Below are positions 15,994 to 24,286 of a DNA stretch of 64,000 nt, one piece after another. A program made the translations under genes and the position numbers. A model generated the notes under the pieces. It did not search any database. It was not told the DNA's origin and saw nothing but the letters and a program-made list of their open reading frames with translations. Source of the DNA: Leifsonia shinshuensis. GTDB taxonomy: Bacteria > Actinomycetota > Actinomycetes > Actinomycetales > Microbacteriaceae. Location of the stretch: assembly GCF_014217625.1 (NCBI RefSeq), contig NZ_CP043641.1:3162001-3226000 (forward strand), written 5' to 3'. Within the stretch, counting starts at the first letter, position 1; each line of letters opens with the position of its first letter.

Positions 15994-16880
15994 CCACCAT
16001 GACGATCGCAGAACAGAACACGAATCCCTCCACTCCGCTCGCTGAGCGCGAGACCGAGCTCCGCGTCGCGGGTCGCCGCGCGCACACCCGCCGGGTCGCC
16101 TGGATCTGGGCCGGCCGCGCCGCGGTCGCCGTCGTCGTCATCGGCGGCTGGCAGTGGTTCACCTCGGTGGGCTGGGTCGACAAGTTCTTCTACGGCCAGC
16201 CCTCCGGCATCTGGGACAGCCTCGTGCACCTGTTCACGCAGGGCACGGCGTTCGGCACCATCTGGGAGAACCTGTGGATCACCGTCCAGGAGGCCTTCCT
16301 CGGCTTCCTGCTCGGCACCCTGCTGGGCGTCGTCTTCGGCATCCTGCTCGGCTCCAACCGGTACCTCGCCTCGGTCTTCGGCCCGTACATCAAGGTCGTG
16401 AACTCGATCCCCCGCATCGTGCTCGGCTCGATCTTCATCGTCGCCTTCGGCCTCGGCGTCTTCCCCAAGGTGCTGCTCGCCGCCGTGCTGGTGTTCTTCG
16501 TCGTCTTCTTCAACGCCTTCCAGGGCGTGCGGGAGGTCGACCAGAACCTGGTCGCGAACGTCCGGGTCCTCGGCGCATCGCCGGTGCAGGTCGCCCGGCA
16601 CGTGACCATCCCGTCGGCCATGACCTGGATCATCGCCAGCCTGCACACCGCGTTCGGCTTCGCGATCATCGGCGCCCTGGTGGCCGAGGTGCTCGGCGCC
16701 CAGCACGGCGTCGGCCTCATCATCAGCCAGGCGCAGGGCAGCTTCGACCCGAACACGGTCTTCGCCTGCATGGTCATCGTCGCGGTGGTCACGCTCGTGG
16801 CCGAGTACCTGATCACCCTCCTGGAGAAGTCGCTCCTCAAGTGGCGTCCGCCGAGCCGGTCCGAGGCTCAGGCGATCTGA
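15990..16880 (+). CDS. ABC importer permease, SsuC/TauC-like
   Basis: 296 residues with six predicted helices. The cytoplasmic coupling loop reads LVANVRVLGASPVQVARHVT, the EAA-like loop of BPD_transp_1 permeases. The GTG start overlaps the ATPase stop (GTGA), indicating coupling. An N-terminal cytoplasmic tail of about 40 residues precedes helix 1. It forms the membrane channel with the upstream ATPase and downstream binding protein. Confidence 0.9.
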   Translation: MTTMTIAEQNTNPSTPLAERETELRVAGRRAHTRRVAWIWAGRAAVAVVVIGGWQWFTSVGWVDKFFYGQPSGIWDSLVHLFTQGTAFGTIWENLWITVQEAFLGFLLGTLLGVVFGILLGSNRYLASVFGPYIKVVNSIPRIVLGSIFIVAFGLGVFPKVLLAAVLVFFVVFFNAFQGVREVDQNLVANVRVLGASPVQVARHVTIPSAMTWIIASLHTAFGFAIIGALVAEVLGAQHGVGLIISQAQGSFDPNTVFACMVIVAVVTLVAEYLITLLEKSLLKWRPPSRSEAQAI

Positions 16881-16957
16881 GCGCCCTCGACATCCCACCT
16901 GTCCTGCAACGAAGCAGAACGCCGGACCCGTCCGGCACGAAGAAAGGAACAACCCCC

Positions 16958-18049
16958 ATGAAGAAGCGCAGCATCGGTGTCATCGCCGCGGCGGGCGTCG
17001 TGGCCCTGAGCCTCGCGGCCTGCTCCGGCGGTGGAGGCGGCACCGCGGCGGCCGGCAGCAGCTCCGGCCCCGTGCCGACCGTCAAGATGATGGTCGGCGG
17101 CATCGACAAGCAGATCTACCTCCCGTACCAGCTGGCGCAGCAGCTCGGCTTCTACAAGAAGTACGGCGTGAACGTCGAGCTCTCGACCGAGCAGAACGGC
17201 GGCGTCGGCGCCGAGGACGCCATGGCCTCCGGCCAGGTGGACATGGCGGGCGCCTGGTACATCCACACCGTCGACTTCCAGTCGAAGGGCAAGGACGTCA
17301 TCAACCTCGTCCAGCTCTCCGGCGCCCCCGGCGAGCGGGTGATGTGCAACCCGAAGGCGAACGTCAAGTCGGCCGCCGACTTCAAGGGCAAGAACATGGG
17401 CGTCACCGACCTCGGGTCGGGCACCGACGAGCTCACCCAGTTCCTGGCCGCGTCGCAGGGCGTCGACAAGAAGCAGTACAACACGATCGCCGTGCACGCC
17501 GGCTCGACCGCGATCGCGGCCATCCAGCGCGGCACCGCCGACTGCGTGATGACCACGCAGCCGACCGTCGGCGCGCTCACCTCCCAGAAGCTCGCGGTCT
17601 CCGCGGTCGACATGGCCACGACGAAGGGCGCGACCAAGGCGCTCGGCGGCGCCTGGCCGGCGGCCGGCCTGCTGGCCAACGCGAGCTGGGTGAAGAGCCA
17701 CGAGGACGCCGCGCAGAAGGTCGTCGACGCGCTCGTCGCGACGATGCACTGGATCTCGTCGCACTCGGCGGCGGACATCGCGAACAAGATGCCGCAGGAC
17801 TTCGTGCAGAACAGCACGATCACCAAGCAGCAGTACATCGACGGCCTGGCGACCGACAAGGGCCAGTTCCTGCCGGACGGCATCATGCCCGCCGGCGGCC
17901 CGAAGGTCATCTTCGACATGGAGAAGACCATCGGCGTCGACACCTCGAAGGTGAAGATCTCCGACACCTTCACCCAGAAGTACGCCGACGCGGCGAACAA
18001 GCTGGAAGGCTTCACCACTACGACGAAGCCGGCCGGCGCGGACGGCTGA
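16958..18049 (+). CDS. NitT/TauT-type ABC substrate-binding lipoprotein
   Basis: 363 residues. A lipobox LAAC places the lipidated Cys at 22 after a short signal sequence, followed by a Gly/Ser linker. The mature part (from about 40) has the NMT1/SsuA-like pattern: YLPYQLAQQLGFYKKYGVNV, then AMASGQVDMAG and FKGKNMGVTDLGSGTDELTQ. AAAGGA precedes the ATG. It delivers the substrate to the permease. A strong terminator follows, so the importer is a three-gene unit. Confidence 0.9.
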   Translation: MKKRSIGVIAAAGVVALSLAACSGGGGGTAAAGSSSGPVPTVKMMVGGIDKQIYLPYQLAQQLGFYKKYGVNVELSTEQNGGVGAEDAMASGQVDMAGAWYIHTVDFQSKGKDVINLVQLSGAPGERVMCNPKANVKSAADFKGKNMGVTDLGSGTDELTQFLAASQGVDKKQYNTIAVHAGSTAIAAIQRGTADCVMTTQPTVGALTSQKLAVSAVDMATTKGATKALGGAWPAAGLLANASWVKSHEDAAQKVVDALVATMHWISSHSAADIANKMPQDFVQNSTITKQQYIDGLATDKGQFLPDGIMPAGGPKVIFDMEKTIGVDTSKVKISDTFTQKYADAANKLEGFTTTTKPAGADG

Positions 18050-18067
18050 TCCGCGGAAACCCCCAAC

Positions 18068-18116
18068 AGCCCGTCCGGTGCGTCCACCCATCCAGCGCAC
18101 CGGGCGGGCTTCTTCG
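18068..18116 (+). terminator. Rho-independent terminator of the importer operon
   Basis: AGCCCGTCCGGTGCG (18068-18082) pairs with CGCACCGGGCGGGCT (18096-18110), with one G-U pair, followed by TCTTCGT. It begins 19 bases after the binding-protein stop. Confidence 0.8.
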
Positions 18117-18132
18117 TGCGCGTCGCCTCCCG

Positions 18133-18191
18133 ACATTCGTGCCGAATGTGCGTTATCGGCGCGCGATTCGAGACATTCGGGCCGAATGTCT
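18133..18191. repeat. Family C palindromes (two copies)
   Basis: ACATTCGTGCCGAATGT (18133-18149) and AGACATTCGGGCCGAATGTCT (18171-18191) are two related perfect palindromes 21 bases apart. The second abuts the methyltransferase stop codon. They may form a transcript end for the minus-strand gene or paired regulator sites. Confidence 0.7.
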
Positions 18192-18835
18192 CAGGGGCGT
18201 GTCGCGTGGATGCGCTCGACGGCACCGGAGCGGAGGCGCTCGTGCTCGACGATCACCAGGCCGGCGGCCTCCACCTCGGCCCGGTGCCGCCGGGTCAGGT
18301 GCTCGCCCTGGAAGGGGATGGTGAACCGCTCCAGGGTCCACTGCCCGGCGTACACGAGCGCTCGGTCGCTGCGCGTGTGGTCGACGAGCACGACCGAGCC
18401 GCCCGGCACGACGACGCGCGCCATCTCGGCGACGGCGACAGCCGGCCGCGGGATGGAGCAGAGCGCGAGCGCGCAGACGACCGTGTCGAAGGTCGCGTCC
18501 GCGAACGGCAGCGCTTCGGCGTCCCCCTCCCGCAACTCGGCGGCGATCCCCTGCTCGGCGGCGCGCGCCCGGGCGATCGCCAGCATCTCGGGACTCAGGT
18601 CGATGCCGGTCAGCTCGATCCCCGCCGGATAGTACGGGAGGTCGCGTCCGGTCCCGACCGCGACCTCCAGCACCCGCCCACTCGCCCGCGCGCCGACCCA
18701 CTCGCGGCTGCCGGCGAGCATGGTCTGCTCGGCCCTGCCGACCTTGCGGTCGTACGTCGCGGCCTGCTTGCGCCAGGAGCGGAGCTGGCGCTGGGTCTCC
18801 TTGGAGGGGACGGGGGTGGAGTGCGCGTCGGTCAT
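18191..18835 (-). CDS. Class I SAM-dependent methyltransferase
   Basis: 214 residues. SAM-binding motif I is VLEVAVGTGRDLPYYP (55-70). The acidic end of strand 2 is GIDLSPEML, and motif II-like DTVVCALALCSIP follows. The sequence resembles UbiE/Methyltransf_11 proteins acting on small molecules or lipids. The C-terminal part (QWTLERFTIPFQGEHLTRRH) is typical of actinobacterial phosphatidylethanolamine-methylase-like members, but the substrate is unknown. It stands alone, divergent from the secreted peptide operon. Confidence 0.85.
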   Translation of the reverse strand: MTDAHSTPVPSKETQRQLRSWRKQAATYDRKVGRAEQTMLAGSREWVGARASGRVLEVAVGTGRDLPYYPAGIELTGIDLSPEMLAIARARAAEQGIAAELREGDAEALPFADATFDTVVCALALCSIPRPAVAVAEMARVVVPGGSVVLVDHTRSDRALVYAGQWTLERFTIPFQGEHLTRRHRAEVEAAGLVIVEHERLRSGAVERIHATRP

Positions 18836-18881
18836 GCGGTCATTGTGGCGGAGCCCCGGCCTCAGCGCACTGAAATGCAAG

Positions 18882-18887
18882 TAAAAT
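18882..18887 (+). promoter_or_regulatory. Possible -10 element of the secreted-peptide operon
   Basis: TAAAAT in a locally A-rich stretch, 52 bases upstream of the peptide start. No good -35 is visible at 16-18 bases, so the call is weak. Confidence 0.25.
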
Positions 18888-18939
18888 GGAAGATGCTAGG
18901 TTCTACGTGGTGGGAAGTCAACCACAAAAGGAGAACCAC

Positions 18940-19224
18940 ATGTCCATTCGCAAGTTCCTCGCAGGGAGTGCGGTCGCCGCCGCGCTAGTGACCGGTGTTG
19001 GCATCGACACGGCACAGGCTCCGCAAGCGTCTGCCGTCGAGTGCGTACAGAGCGTCACTATTTGGCAGGCGTACAACAAGTGCGCCGGTGTCCCGGCGCG
19101 CCACTGGGATGCCATCAAGAACTCGGCCTCCAAGTACGGCAACTGGGCCTCCGCTGGTCAGTGGTCCAAGCAGACGTCGTGCTGGGCCAACGTCGTCTCC
19201 TACGGCTACTCCCTGAAGGCGTAG
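18940..19224 (+). CDS. Secreted small peptide precursor, bacteriocin-like
   Basis: 94 residues with AAAAGGAGA before the ATG. Residues 1-32 are a Sec signal: MSIRK, a hydrophobic stretch, then APQASA-VEC with a signal peptidase site after Ala32. The mature part is about 62 residues with three cysteines (35, 48, 81) and five Trp and five Tyr, including KYGNWASAGQWSKQTSCWAN and a Tyr-rich end. Leader and mature lengths match lactococcin 972-type bacteriocins (25 + 66), and an ABC system follows, but the sequence lacks that family's motifs. It starts a five-gene coupled operon, and the following gene begins three bases after its stop. The base composition of the leader and gene is near 50-55 percent G+C, well below the surroundings. 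Confidence 0.75.
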   Translation: MSIRKFLAGSAVAAALVTGVGIDTAQAPQASAVECVQSVTIWQAYNKCAGVPARHWDAIKNSASKYGNWASAGQWSKQTSCWANVVSYGYSLKA

Positions 19225-19227
19225 GCG

Positions 19228-19830
19228 GTGCGGGCACGAGCAGCCGGCGGGACAATCGCCGTCATCGTCGCAGTGGCTTGCCTCGTCGGCTGCTCGGCGC
19301 CCGACTCGCCTGAGGAGGTCGTCGAATCGCTTTCGCTGACGGGGCCGTGGGCATCGGATTTCCAGGTCGCCTACGCGAACGCGAAGAGTGACTACGAACG
19401 CGGCGTGCTCGAAGACGGCGAGGTCACGTCGTCGGAATACGAGGAGTCCAAGAACCATCTGCGCTCGTGTGTCGGTGACGCTGGCTACGCCATCACGTGG
19501 GACGAGCGGGGTGGATTCGAACTCGGTTCGAAGAACGGCACATATCCCGACGACTTCTTCGAGCGTTCCGACCCCGTACTTCAGGAGTGCGAGTCGAAGT
19601 GGGCCGGATCGATCCTCTACCTTTACGAGCAGGCTCGACGGAATCCGAAGAAGACGGACGAGAGCACGCTACAAGTGACGTGCCTCAGGGACGCGGGCTT
19701 GGTCGACGGGACGTACACGAAGGACCAGTGGCGGCGGGACAACGAGAAGGACACCTTCCCATTCGACGCCCGCTCTGATGCCGCAATGAGGTGCGACCTC
19801 GACCCCCTCGGCCTCTGGTATTCGGGATGA
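19228..19830 (+). CDS. Lipoprotein of the peptide operon (possible immunity or partner protein)
   Basis: 200 residues from a GTG three bases after the peptide stop. The lipobox LVGC puts the lipidated Cys at 22. The exported part is acidic, has four further cysteines (in RSCVGDAG, LQECESK, VTCLRDAG and MRCDL) and no enzyme motif. Its stop overlaps the adaptor start (ATGA). A surface lipoprotein between a secreted peptide and its ABC proteins suits self-protection, peptide folding or a structural partner role; none is demonstrated. The family is not recognised. Confidence 0.75.
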   Translation: MRARAAGGTIAVIVAVACLVGCSAPDSPEEVVESLSLTGPWASDFQVAYANAKSDYERGVLEDGEVTSSEYEESKNHLRSCVGDAGYAITWDERGGFELGSKNGTYPDDFFERSDPVLQECESKWAGSILYLYEQARRNPKKTDESTLQVTCLRDAGLVDGTYTKDQWRRDNEKDTFPFDARSDAAMRCDLDPLGLWYSG

Positions 19831-20882
19831 GCAAGCTCCGCCCGCGAATGCACTGGCCGCTTGTGGGCGTCGCAGCGATCGTGGCGGCGAGCGTCGCCGG
19901 CTCGCTCGTTGCGCTTTCGGTGCCCGTCCCCGCCCCGAGCGCCCTGTCGACGCCGCATCCCCAAACGATCGTTCCGGTAACTCAGCGCGCTTTCGCTGAC
20001 GATCGGCAGGCTCAGCTCCAGGTGAGTACGGGTCCGGTCCGGGCGGTCGTCTCACCTCGTCTGGGCCGGCTCACTTCGCTCACCTGTCGGAGCGGTGGAC
20101 GGTTGGCGTCCGGCACCGCTTTCGCGAGCATCGACGGCGACCGGATCGTCGCGCTGGCGACCGCGGTCCCGCTCTGGCGCGAGCTCCGGTCCGGAGACCG
20201 CGGGGATGACGTGCGTGCCTTGCAGGAGGAGCTTGCGCGACTCGGCCAGCACATCCAGCCTGACGGTGTGGTCGGTCGGGGAACAATCCGAGCCGCGGCG
20301 GCGGTGCGTGAGACGGAGGCGGCCCGGGCCAAGACGCCAGAGACCGTCGACCCGGCAGATTTCGCCTGGATTCCGGAGCCGGAGGTCAGAGTCGGCGAAT
20401 GCGCGGGCATCGTCGGCGCACCCGTCGCGGAGGGTGACGTGCTCATCGGGCTGCCGGTCGCAGTCGTGGCCGCGCGGCTGACGACGCTCCCAGCGCCGGC
20501 GACGCCCGGGGCACGAGTCGTCCGGGTCGGCGCGGTGGAGATCTCCGTCGACTCCGAAGGAGCGGTGACGGACTCCGAAGGGCTCGCCAGGATCGGGGCG
20601 ACGGCTGAGTTTCTGTCGGCGAGCGCCGGGGCGAGCGAGGACACCGCGATCCCCGTGCAGTGGTCCCTGGAGAGGCCGATGAATGCTCTCGTCGTCCCAC
20701 CGTCTGCCTTATGGGATGTCAAAGACGGATCAGCATGCGTGATGCCCGCGGAGAAGTCGGCTCGTCCGCTCTTGGTTGATGTGCTCGGGTCCGAACTCGG
20801 CCAGTCGTTCGTGCGGCCATCGGAGGAACGTTCCGCCACGGCTGTGCGATCGTCGCCACCGAAGAGCCGCGCGTGCCGGTGA
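19827..20882 (+). CDS. Membrane-fusion (MacA/HlyD-like) adaptor with a peptidoglycan-binding domain
   Basis: 351 residues. One N-terminal helix (12-31) anchors it in the membrane. A beta-barrel/lipoyl-like region (about 60-115, with VRAVVSPRLGRLTSL and GTAFASIDG) is followed by a PG_binding_1 domain at about 117-160 (LWRELRSGDRGDDVRALQEE and GVVGRGTIRAAAAV). A barrel-rich C-terminal part carries PVAEGDVLIGLPVAVV. Actinobacteria have no outer membrane, so the peptidoglycan-binding domain probably ties the exporter to the wall. It is coupled to both neighbours by overlapping codons. Confidence 0.8.
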   Translation: MSKLRPRMHWPLVGVAAIVAASVAGSLVALSVPVPAPSALSTPHPQTIVPVTQRAFADDRQAQLQVSTGPVRAVVSPRLGRLTSLTCRSGGRLASGTAFASIDGDRIVALATAVPLWRELRSGDRGDDVRALQEELARLGQHIQPDGVVGRGTIRAAAAVRETEAARAKTPETVDPADFAWIPEPEVRVGECAGIVGAPVAEGDVLIGLPVAVVAARLTTLPAPATPGARVVRVGAVEISVDSEGAVTDSEGLARIGATAEFLSASAGASEDTAIPVQWSLERPMNALVVPPSALWDVKDGSACVMPAEKSARPLLVDVLGSELGQSFVRPSEERSATAVRSSPPKSRACR

Positions 20883-21499
20883 CGTTCGACGCGGTCTCGC
20901 ACGCGTTCACTCCCGGGCATCCGCTGTTCCGGCCGATAAGCCACACCTTCGTCGCGGGGACGATCACCGGGGTGGTCGGTCCGAGCGGCTGCGGTAAGTC
21001 GACCCTGCTCGCGATCGCCGCCGGGATGATCCGTCCGACCGTTGGAAGGGTGAACCGCTCGGAAGGTCGCTGCGTCTGGGTGTTCCAGAACCCGCACGGG
21101 GTCGCTCGGCGTTCCGCGCAGGATCACGTGAGCATTCCGCTTCTCGCCGCGGGCCGCGGTCGTGGTGATGCCGACCGGGAGGCGCGGCGGCTGCTGATGG
21201 AGTTCGGGCTTGTCGATCGCGCGCGTATGCCGTTCTCGGCGCTCTCCGGGGGCGAAGCGCAGCGGCTCATGCTGGCGCGAGCTGTCGCGGCCCGACCGCA
21301 CCTTCTTCTGGTTGATGAGCCGACGGCCCAGCTCGATCGTCCGATGGCGGCGCATGTGAATTCCGTGATCGCGGGCTTGGCGAGTGCTGGCGCCGCGGTG
21401 GTCATCGCCACTCACGACATCGACACGCGGCGTGCGTGCGACCAGGTCATCGAGCTCGAAAACCTCGGAACGGTGACACCCCTGGAGTGGCCGCGGTGA
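20873..21499 (+). CDS. ABC ATPase, MacB/LolD-like, of the peptide operon
   Basis: 208 residues. Walker A GPSGCGKST at 36-44, Q-loop Gln72 in VFQNPHG, signature LSGGEAQR at 124-131, Walker B LLLVDEP at 144-150 and H-loop ATHD. Its small size and lack of fused domains fit the MacB/LolD group, which includes the ATPases of lactococcin 972-type loci. The start is GTG at 20873, or GTG at 20879, which would overlap the adaptor stop exactly as GTGA. It energises the adjacent permease. Confidence 0.88.
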   Translation: MPVTFDAVSHAFTPGHPLFRPISHTFVAGTITGVVGPSGCGKSTLLAIAAGMIRPTVGRVNRSEGRCVWVFQNPHGVARRSAQDHVSIPLLAAGRGRGDADREARRLLMEFGLVDRARMPFSALSGGEAQRLMLARAVAARPHLLLVDEPTAQLDRPMAAHVNSVIAGLASAGAAVVIATHDIDTRRACDQVIELENLGTVTPLEWPR

Positions 21500-22560
21500 G
21501 GCTCGGGGAGGCCCTTCGTGAGGCCTGGCGCGATATCGCCACGGGCGCAGGCCGATCCGTGACGTTCACCCTGCTTTTCGCGGTGGTGGCCGGTGGGATC
21601 GTTCTCGCGGCGGGACTCTCGTCGGCGACAGCAGTGCGCGACGCGCGAGAGTTTGTCGCCTCGGGAGCCGCCATCTACGTGATGAAGGCCTCGGCCGGGA
21701 TCGACGGGCGTGCCTGCGACGCGATGAGCTCACTCGCGAACGTGGGGGCGTCGGGAGCCATCCGCGAACAGACCGAAGGCGTGTCATCGTCTCGTTTGCC
21801 CAGGACCCCGATCTCGCTGTTCGCGGTCTCCCGGGGATTCATGGCCCTGCTCCCGTTCGACGGCGAAGCGAACGGCGGCGGCTTGAGTCTGTCGAAGGAC
21901 GCGGCAACGACGCTGGGCGCCACGGCAGGTCAGGATCTCGAGACGACGCGTGGGATCACCCGTGTTGCCTCCGTCTTCGACTATCCGGACGATGGCCGCG
22001 ACCCGCTCCTGTCGTTCGCCGCGACCGAAGTGGTCGCTGGCGAGGCGGCGTTCGACCAATGCTGGGCGATGATCTGGCCTCACGATGAGAACGCGGTCGC
22101 CGCTCTCGGGCGCGCGGTGCTGTCCGGGCGAGGTGACAGGGCCGATCGTCCAGTCCTTGTACAGCTCAACCAGACGAACGGCTCGCGGTTCGTCGCGTCG
22201 TCGACGTTCAACCGTTCGGTGGCCGGGATCCTCGTCGTCGCAGCGGGTGCAGTCCTCGGAGCAGCATTCGTCCTGCGGCGCCGCCTGGCACTCGCGTCAG
22301 ATCGTCATGTGGGGGTGAGCCGACTCGCGCAGGTCGTTTCGCAGTCCGCCCAAGTCCTTCTATGGGCCGCTGTCGGCTCGCTGGTCGCGATGGCAGCCGT
22401 GATCGTCGCTCTGCGGCTGGCGGACGAGGATCGGATTCCTATCATCCAGCAGAGCCTGACCCTCGCCTTGGCGGGAGGGGGAGCCGCCGTCGCGTCGTGC
22501 GCGGTCGCCGTGTGCATCGTTCGCGACGCGGCGTTGTTCCGCTACTTCAAACAACGCTGA
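21496..22560 (+). CDS. MacB/FtsX-like ABC permease of the peptide operon
   Basis: 354 residues from GTG overlapping the ATPase stop. Helix 1 (about 20-42) is followed by an external domain of about 190 residues, then three helices near the C-terminus (about 237-257, 275-305 and 318-345). This 1 + 3 helix layout with a large external domain is that of MacB, LolC and FtsX, which move or signal through a periplasmic domain rather than a channel. With the adaptor and ATPase it makes a tripartite system acting on the secreted peptide or on envelope stress. It is the last gene; the convergent oxidoreductase gene ends five bases later. Confidence 0.78.
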   Translation: MRLGEALREAWRDIATGAGRSVTFTLLFAVVAGGIVLAAGLSSATAVRDAREFVASGAAIYVMKASAGIDGRACDAMSSLANVGASGAIREQTEGVSSSRLPRTPISLFAVSRGFMALLPFDGEANGGGLSLSKDAATTLGATAGQDLETTRGITRVASVFDYPDDGRDPLLSFAATEVVAGEAAFDQCWAMIWPHDENAVAALGRAVLSGRGDRADRPVLVQLNQTNGSRFVASSTFNRSVAGILVVAAGAVLGAAFVLRRRLALASDRHVGVSRLAQVVSQSAQVLLWAAVGSLVAMAAVIVALRLADEDRIPIIQQSLTLALAGGGAAVASCAVAVCIVRDAALFRYFKQR

Positions 22561-22565
22561 CTCCC

Positions 22566-24113
22566 TCACCCCACCCGCACCAACGTCGACTGCCACCCCG
22601 TGGACCCGTTCGGTGCGATCGGCGTGCGCTTCTCCTCCTGCAGCCGTCCCGCCCGGTCGGTCGCCCGCACGGCGAGCGTGTGCGAGCCGGTCGTGGCGTT
22701 CCAGTCGAGGGACCACTGCACCCAGGTGTCGGCGTTGACCGCGACGGCCAGGGTCGCCTCCTGCCAGGGGCCGCCGTCGATCTGGACCTCCACCTTCTGG
22801 ATGCCGACCGTCTGCGCCCACGCGACGCCCGCGATCTTCGTCGGACCCGCCGGGAGCGACCGGTCGATGCGCGGGGTGTCGATGCGGCTGGAGAGCTTGA
22901 TCGGGGCCTTCTCGCTGTAGCCGCGGGGCGTCCAGTAGGCCTGGTCGGCCGCGAACGTCGTGACCTTCAGCTCGGTGAGCCACTTGGTCGCCGAGACGTA
23001 GCCGTAGAGGCCGGGGACGACCATCCGCACCGGGAAGCCGTGCTCCAGCGGCAGCGGCTCGCCGTTCATCCCGACCGCGAGGATGGCGTCCCGGCCCGGA
23101 TCGGTGAGCGCCGTGAGCGGCGTGCTCGCGGTGAAGCCGTCGACGCTGCGCGACAGGACCATGTCGGCGCCGTGCCGCGGGCGGGCGCGGGCGAGCACGT
23201 CGCGCACCGGCACGCCGAGCCAGCGGGCGTTGCCGACGAGGTTGCCGCCGACCTGGTTGGAGACGCAGGTGAGCGTGATCGCGTACTCGCGGAGGCCCAT
23301 CGCGAGGAGATCCTTGAACGTCAGCTGGACGCGGCTCTCCACCATTCCGTCCACAGTGAGCAGCCAGCCGGACGGGTCGACGGACGGGACGGTCAGCGCG
23401 GTGTCCACCCGGTAGAAGTCCGCGTTGGGTGTGAACAACGGGGAGAGGTCCTTCACGTGGAGGTCTGCGCCGGAGGGCACCTCGACGCGGTTCGCGGGCG
23501 CGGGCAGGCGCAGCGCCGAGCGGACGGCCGCGATCGAGGAGGTCGCCGCCGAGCCGAGCCGGGAGCCGACGCCCGCCACCACTGCGAGGGCGGCGCCCGC
23601 GCCGGTGAGCAGCAGGAACCGGCGGCGGTCGACGCCGGAGGACGGGTCGTCGACCGCCTCCCGCCACGGCCGCAGCGCTTCGATGAGGAGACGCAGCGCC
23701 GCAGCGCCCGCGAGCGCTCCGACCGCGGAGGGCAGGACGGCGAGTGGGCTCGCGTCGGCGCGGGTCACGGTGGCCGCGACGGCCAGCGCCCCGGCCACGA
23801 CGAACAGTACGACGCCCACCCAGCGGCGCCAGAGCTCCAGGATCCCGGCGACCGCCGCGGCCACGAACACCGCGGCCCCGAGCGAGGACAGCAGGAACAG
23901 CTTGTCGTTCGACCCGAACAGCTCGATCGCGAGCTCCTTCGCCCAGCGCGGCACGATATCGATCACGAACGATCCGACCGCGATCAGCGGGTCGGCCTCC
24001 CGGGCGGCGAGGAGCGCGACCACCTCGGCGACGGCGACGAAGAGGCCGCCGCTGACCGCGCCCGCGAGCGCGGCCCAGCCCCAGGCGGCGAGGTGTCTTC
24101 TGCGGATGCTCAC
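22566..24113 (-). CDS. Membrane-anchored molybdopterin-dependent oxidoreductase (sulfite oxidase family)
   Basis: 515 residues. About five hydrophobic helices (12-145) are followed by [14 protein letters not shown] (162-175), a twin-arginine-like internal signal. The sulfite-oxidase-type Moco domain has Cys283 ([12 protein letters not shown]) as the molybdenum ligand, plus [20 protein letters not shown] and YWTPRGY. A C-terminal Ig-like dimerisation domain ends with Trp-rich repeats. It probably reduces or oxidises small compounds outside the cell. I chose the GTG at 24113, at [12 protein letters not shown], because upstream sequence is non-coding in character. It is divergent from the fasciclin gene, a pairing common in actinobacteria. 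Confidence 0.85.
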   Translation of the reverse strand: MSIRRRHLAAWGWAALAGAVSGGLFVAVAEVVALLAAREADPLIAVGSFVIDIVPRWAKELAIELFGSNDKLFLLSSLGAAVFVAAAVAGILELWRRWVGVVLFVVAGALAVAATVTRADASPLAVLPSAVGALAGAAALRLLIEALRPWREAVDDPSSGVDRRRFLLLTGAGAALAVVAGVGSRLGSAATSSIAAVRSALRLPAPANRVEVPSGADLHVKDLSPLFTPNADFYRVDTALTVPSVDPSGWLLTVDGMVESRVQLTFKDLLAMGLREYAITLTCVSNQVGGNLVGNARWLGVPVRDVLARARPRHGADMVLSRSVDGFTASTPLTALTDPGRDAILAVGMNGEPLPLEHGFPVRMVVPGLYGYVSATKWLTELKVTTFAADQAYWTPRGYSEKAPIKLSSRIDTPRIDRSLPAGPTKIAGVAWAQTVGIQKVEVQIDGGPWQEATLAVAVNADTWVQWSLDWNATTGSHTLAVRATDRAGRLQEEKRTPIAPNGSTGWQSTLVRVG

Positions 24114-24148
24114 GGGAGCTGTTCGGCGCGGACACCGTCTCCGGATTG

Positions 24149-24211
24149 GCGGGGACCGATTCGCCGCCGATTCCAATCCGATTCGGCCGCGGGGCCGAAC
24201 CCCCTGACGAC
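24149..24211. promoter_or_regulatory. Divergent spacer with repeated CCGATTC motifs
   Basis: Three CGATTC-type motifs occur in 50 bases (ACCGATTCGCC, GCCGATTCC, TCCGATTCGG). CAATCC followed by 15 bases and CCGAACC resembles the SigK-type promoter form CCATCC/CCGAATC known for mycobacterial fasciclin genes. The match is imperfect and the spacer short. Confidence 0.25.
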
Positions 24212-24286
24212 GGACGCCGACGCGGCCTCCCGATCTGCACCGGTTCGAAGCCCCGTCTCGAAGCACCCATTCGAAGGAGAAGAAAC

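Noticed and set aside
18940..19224. Direct assignment of the peptide to the lactococcin 972 family
   Set aside because: Size and operon context match, but the mature sequence has three cysteines and lacks that family's His/Gly-rich repeats, so only the analogy is kept.
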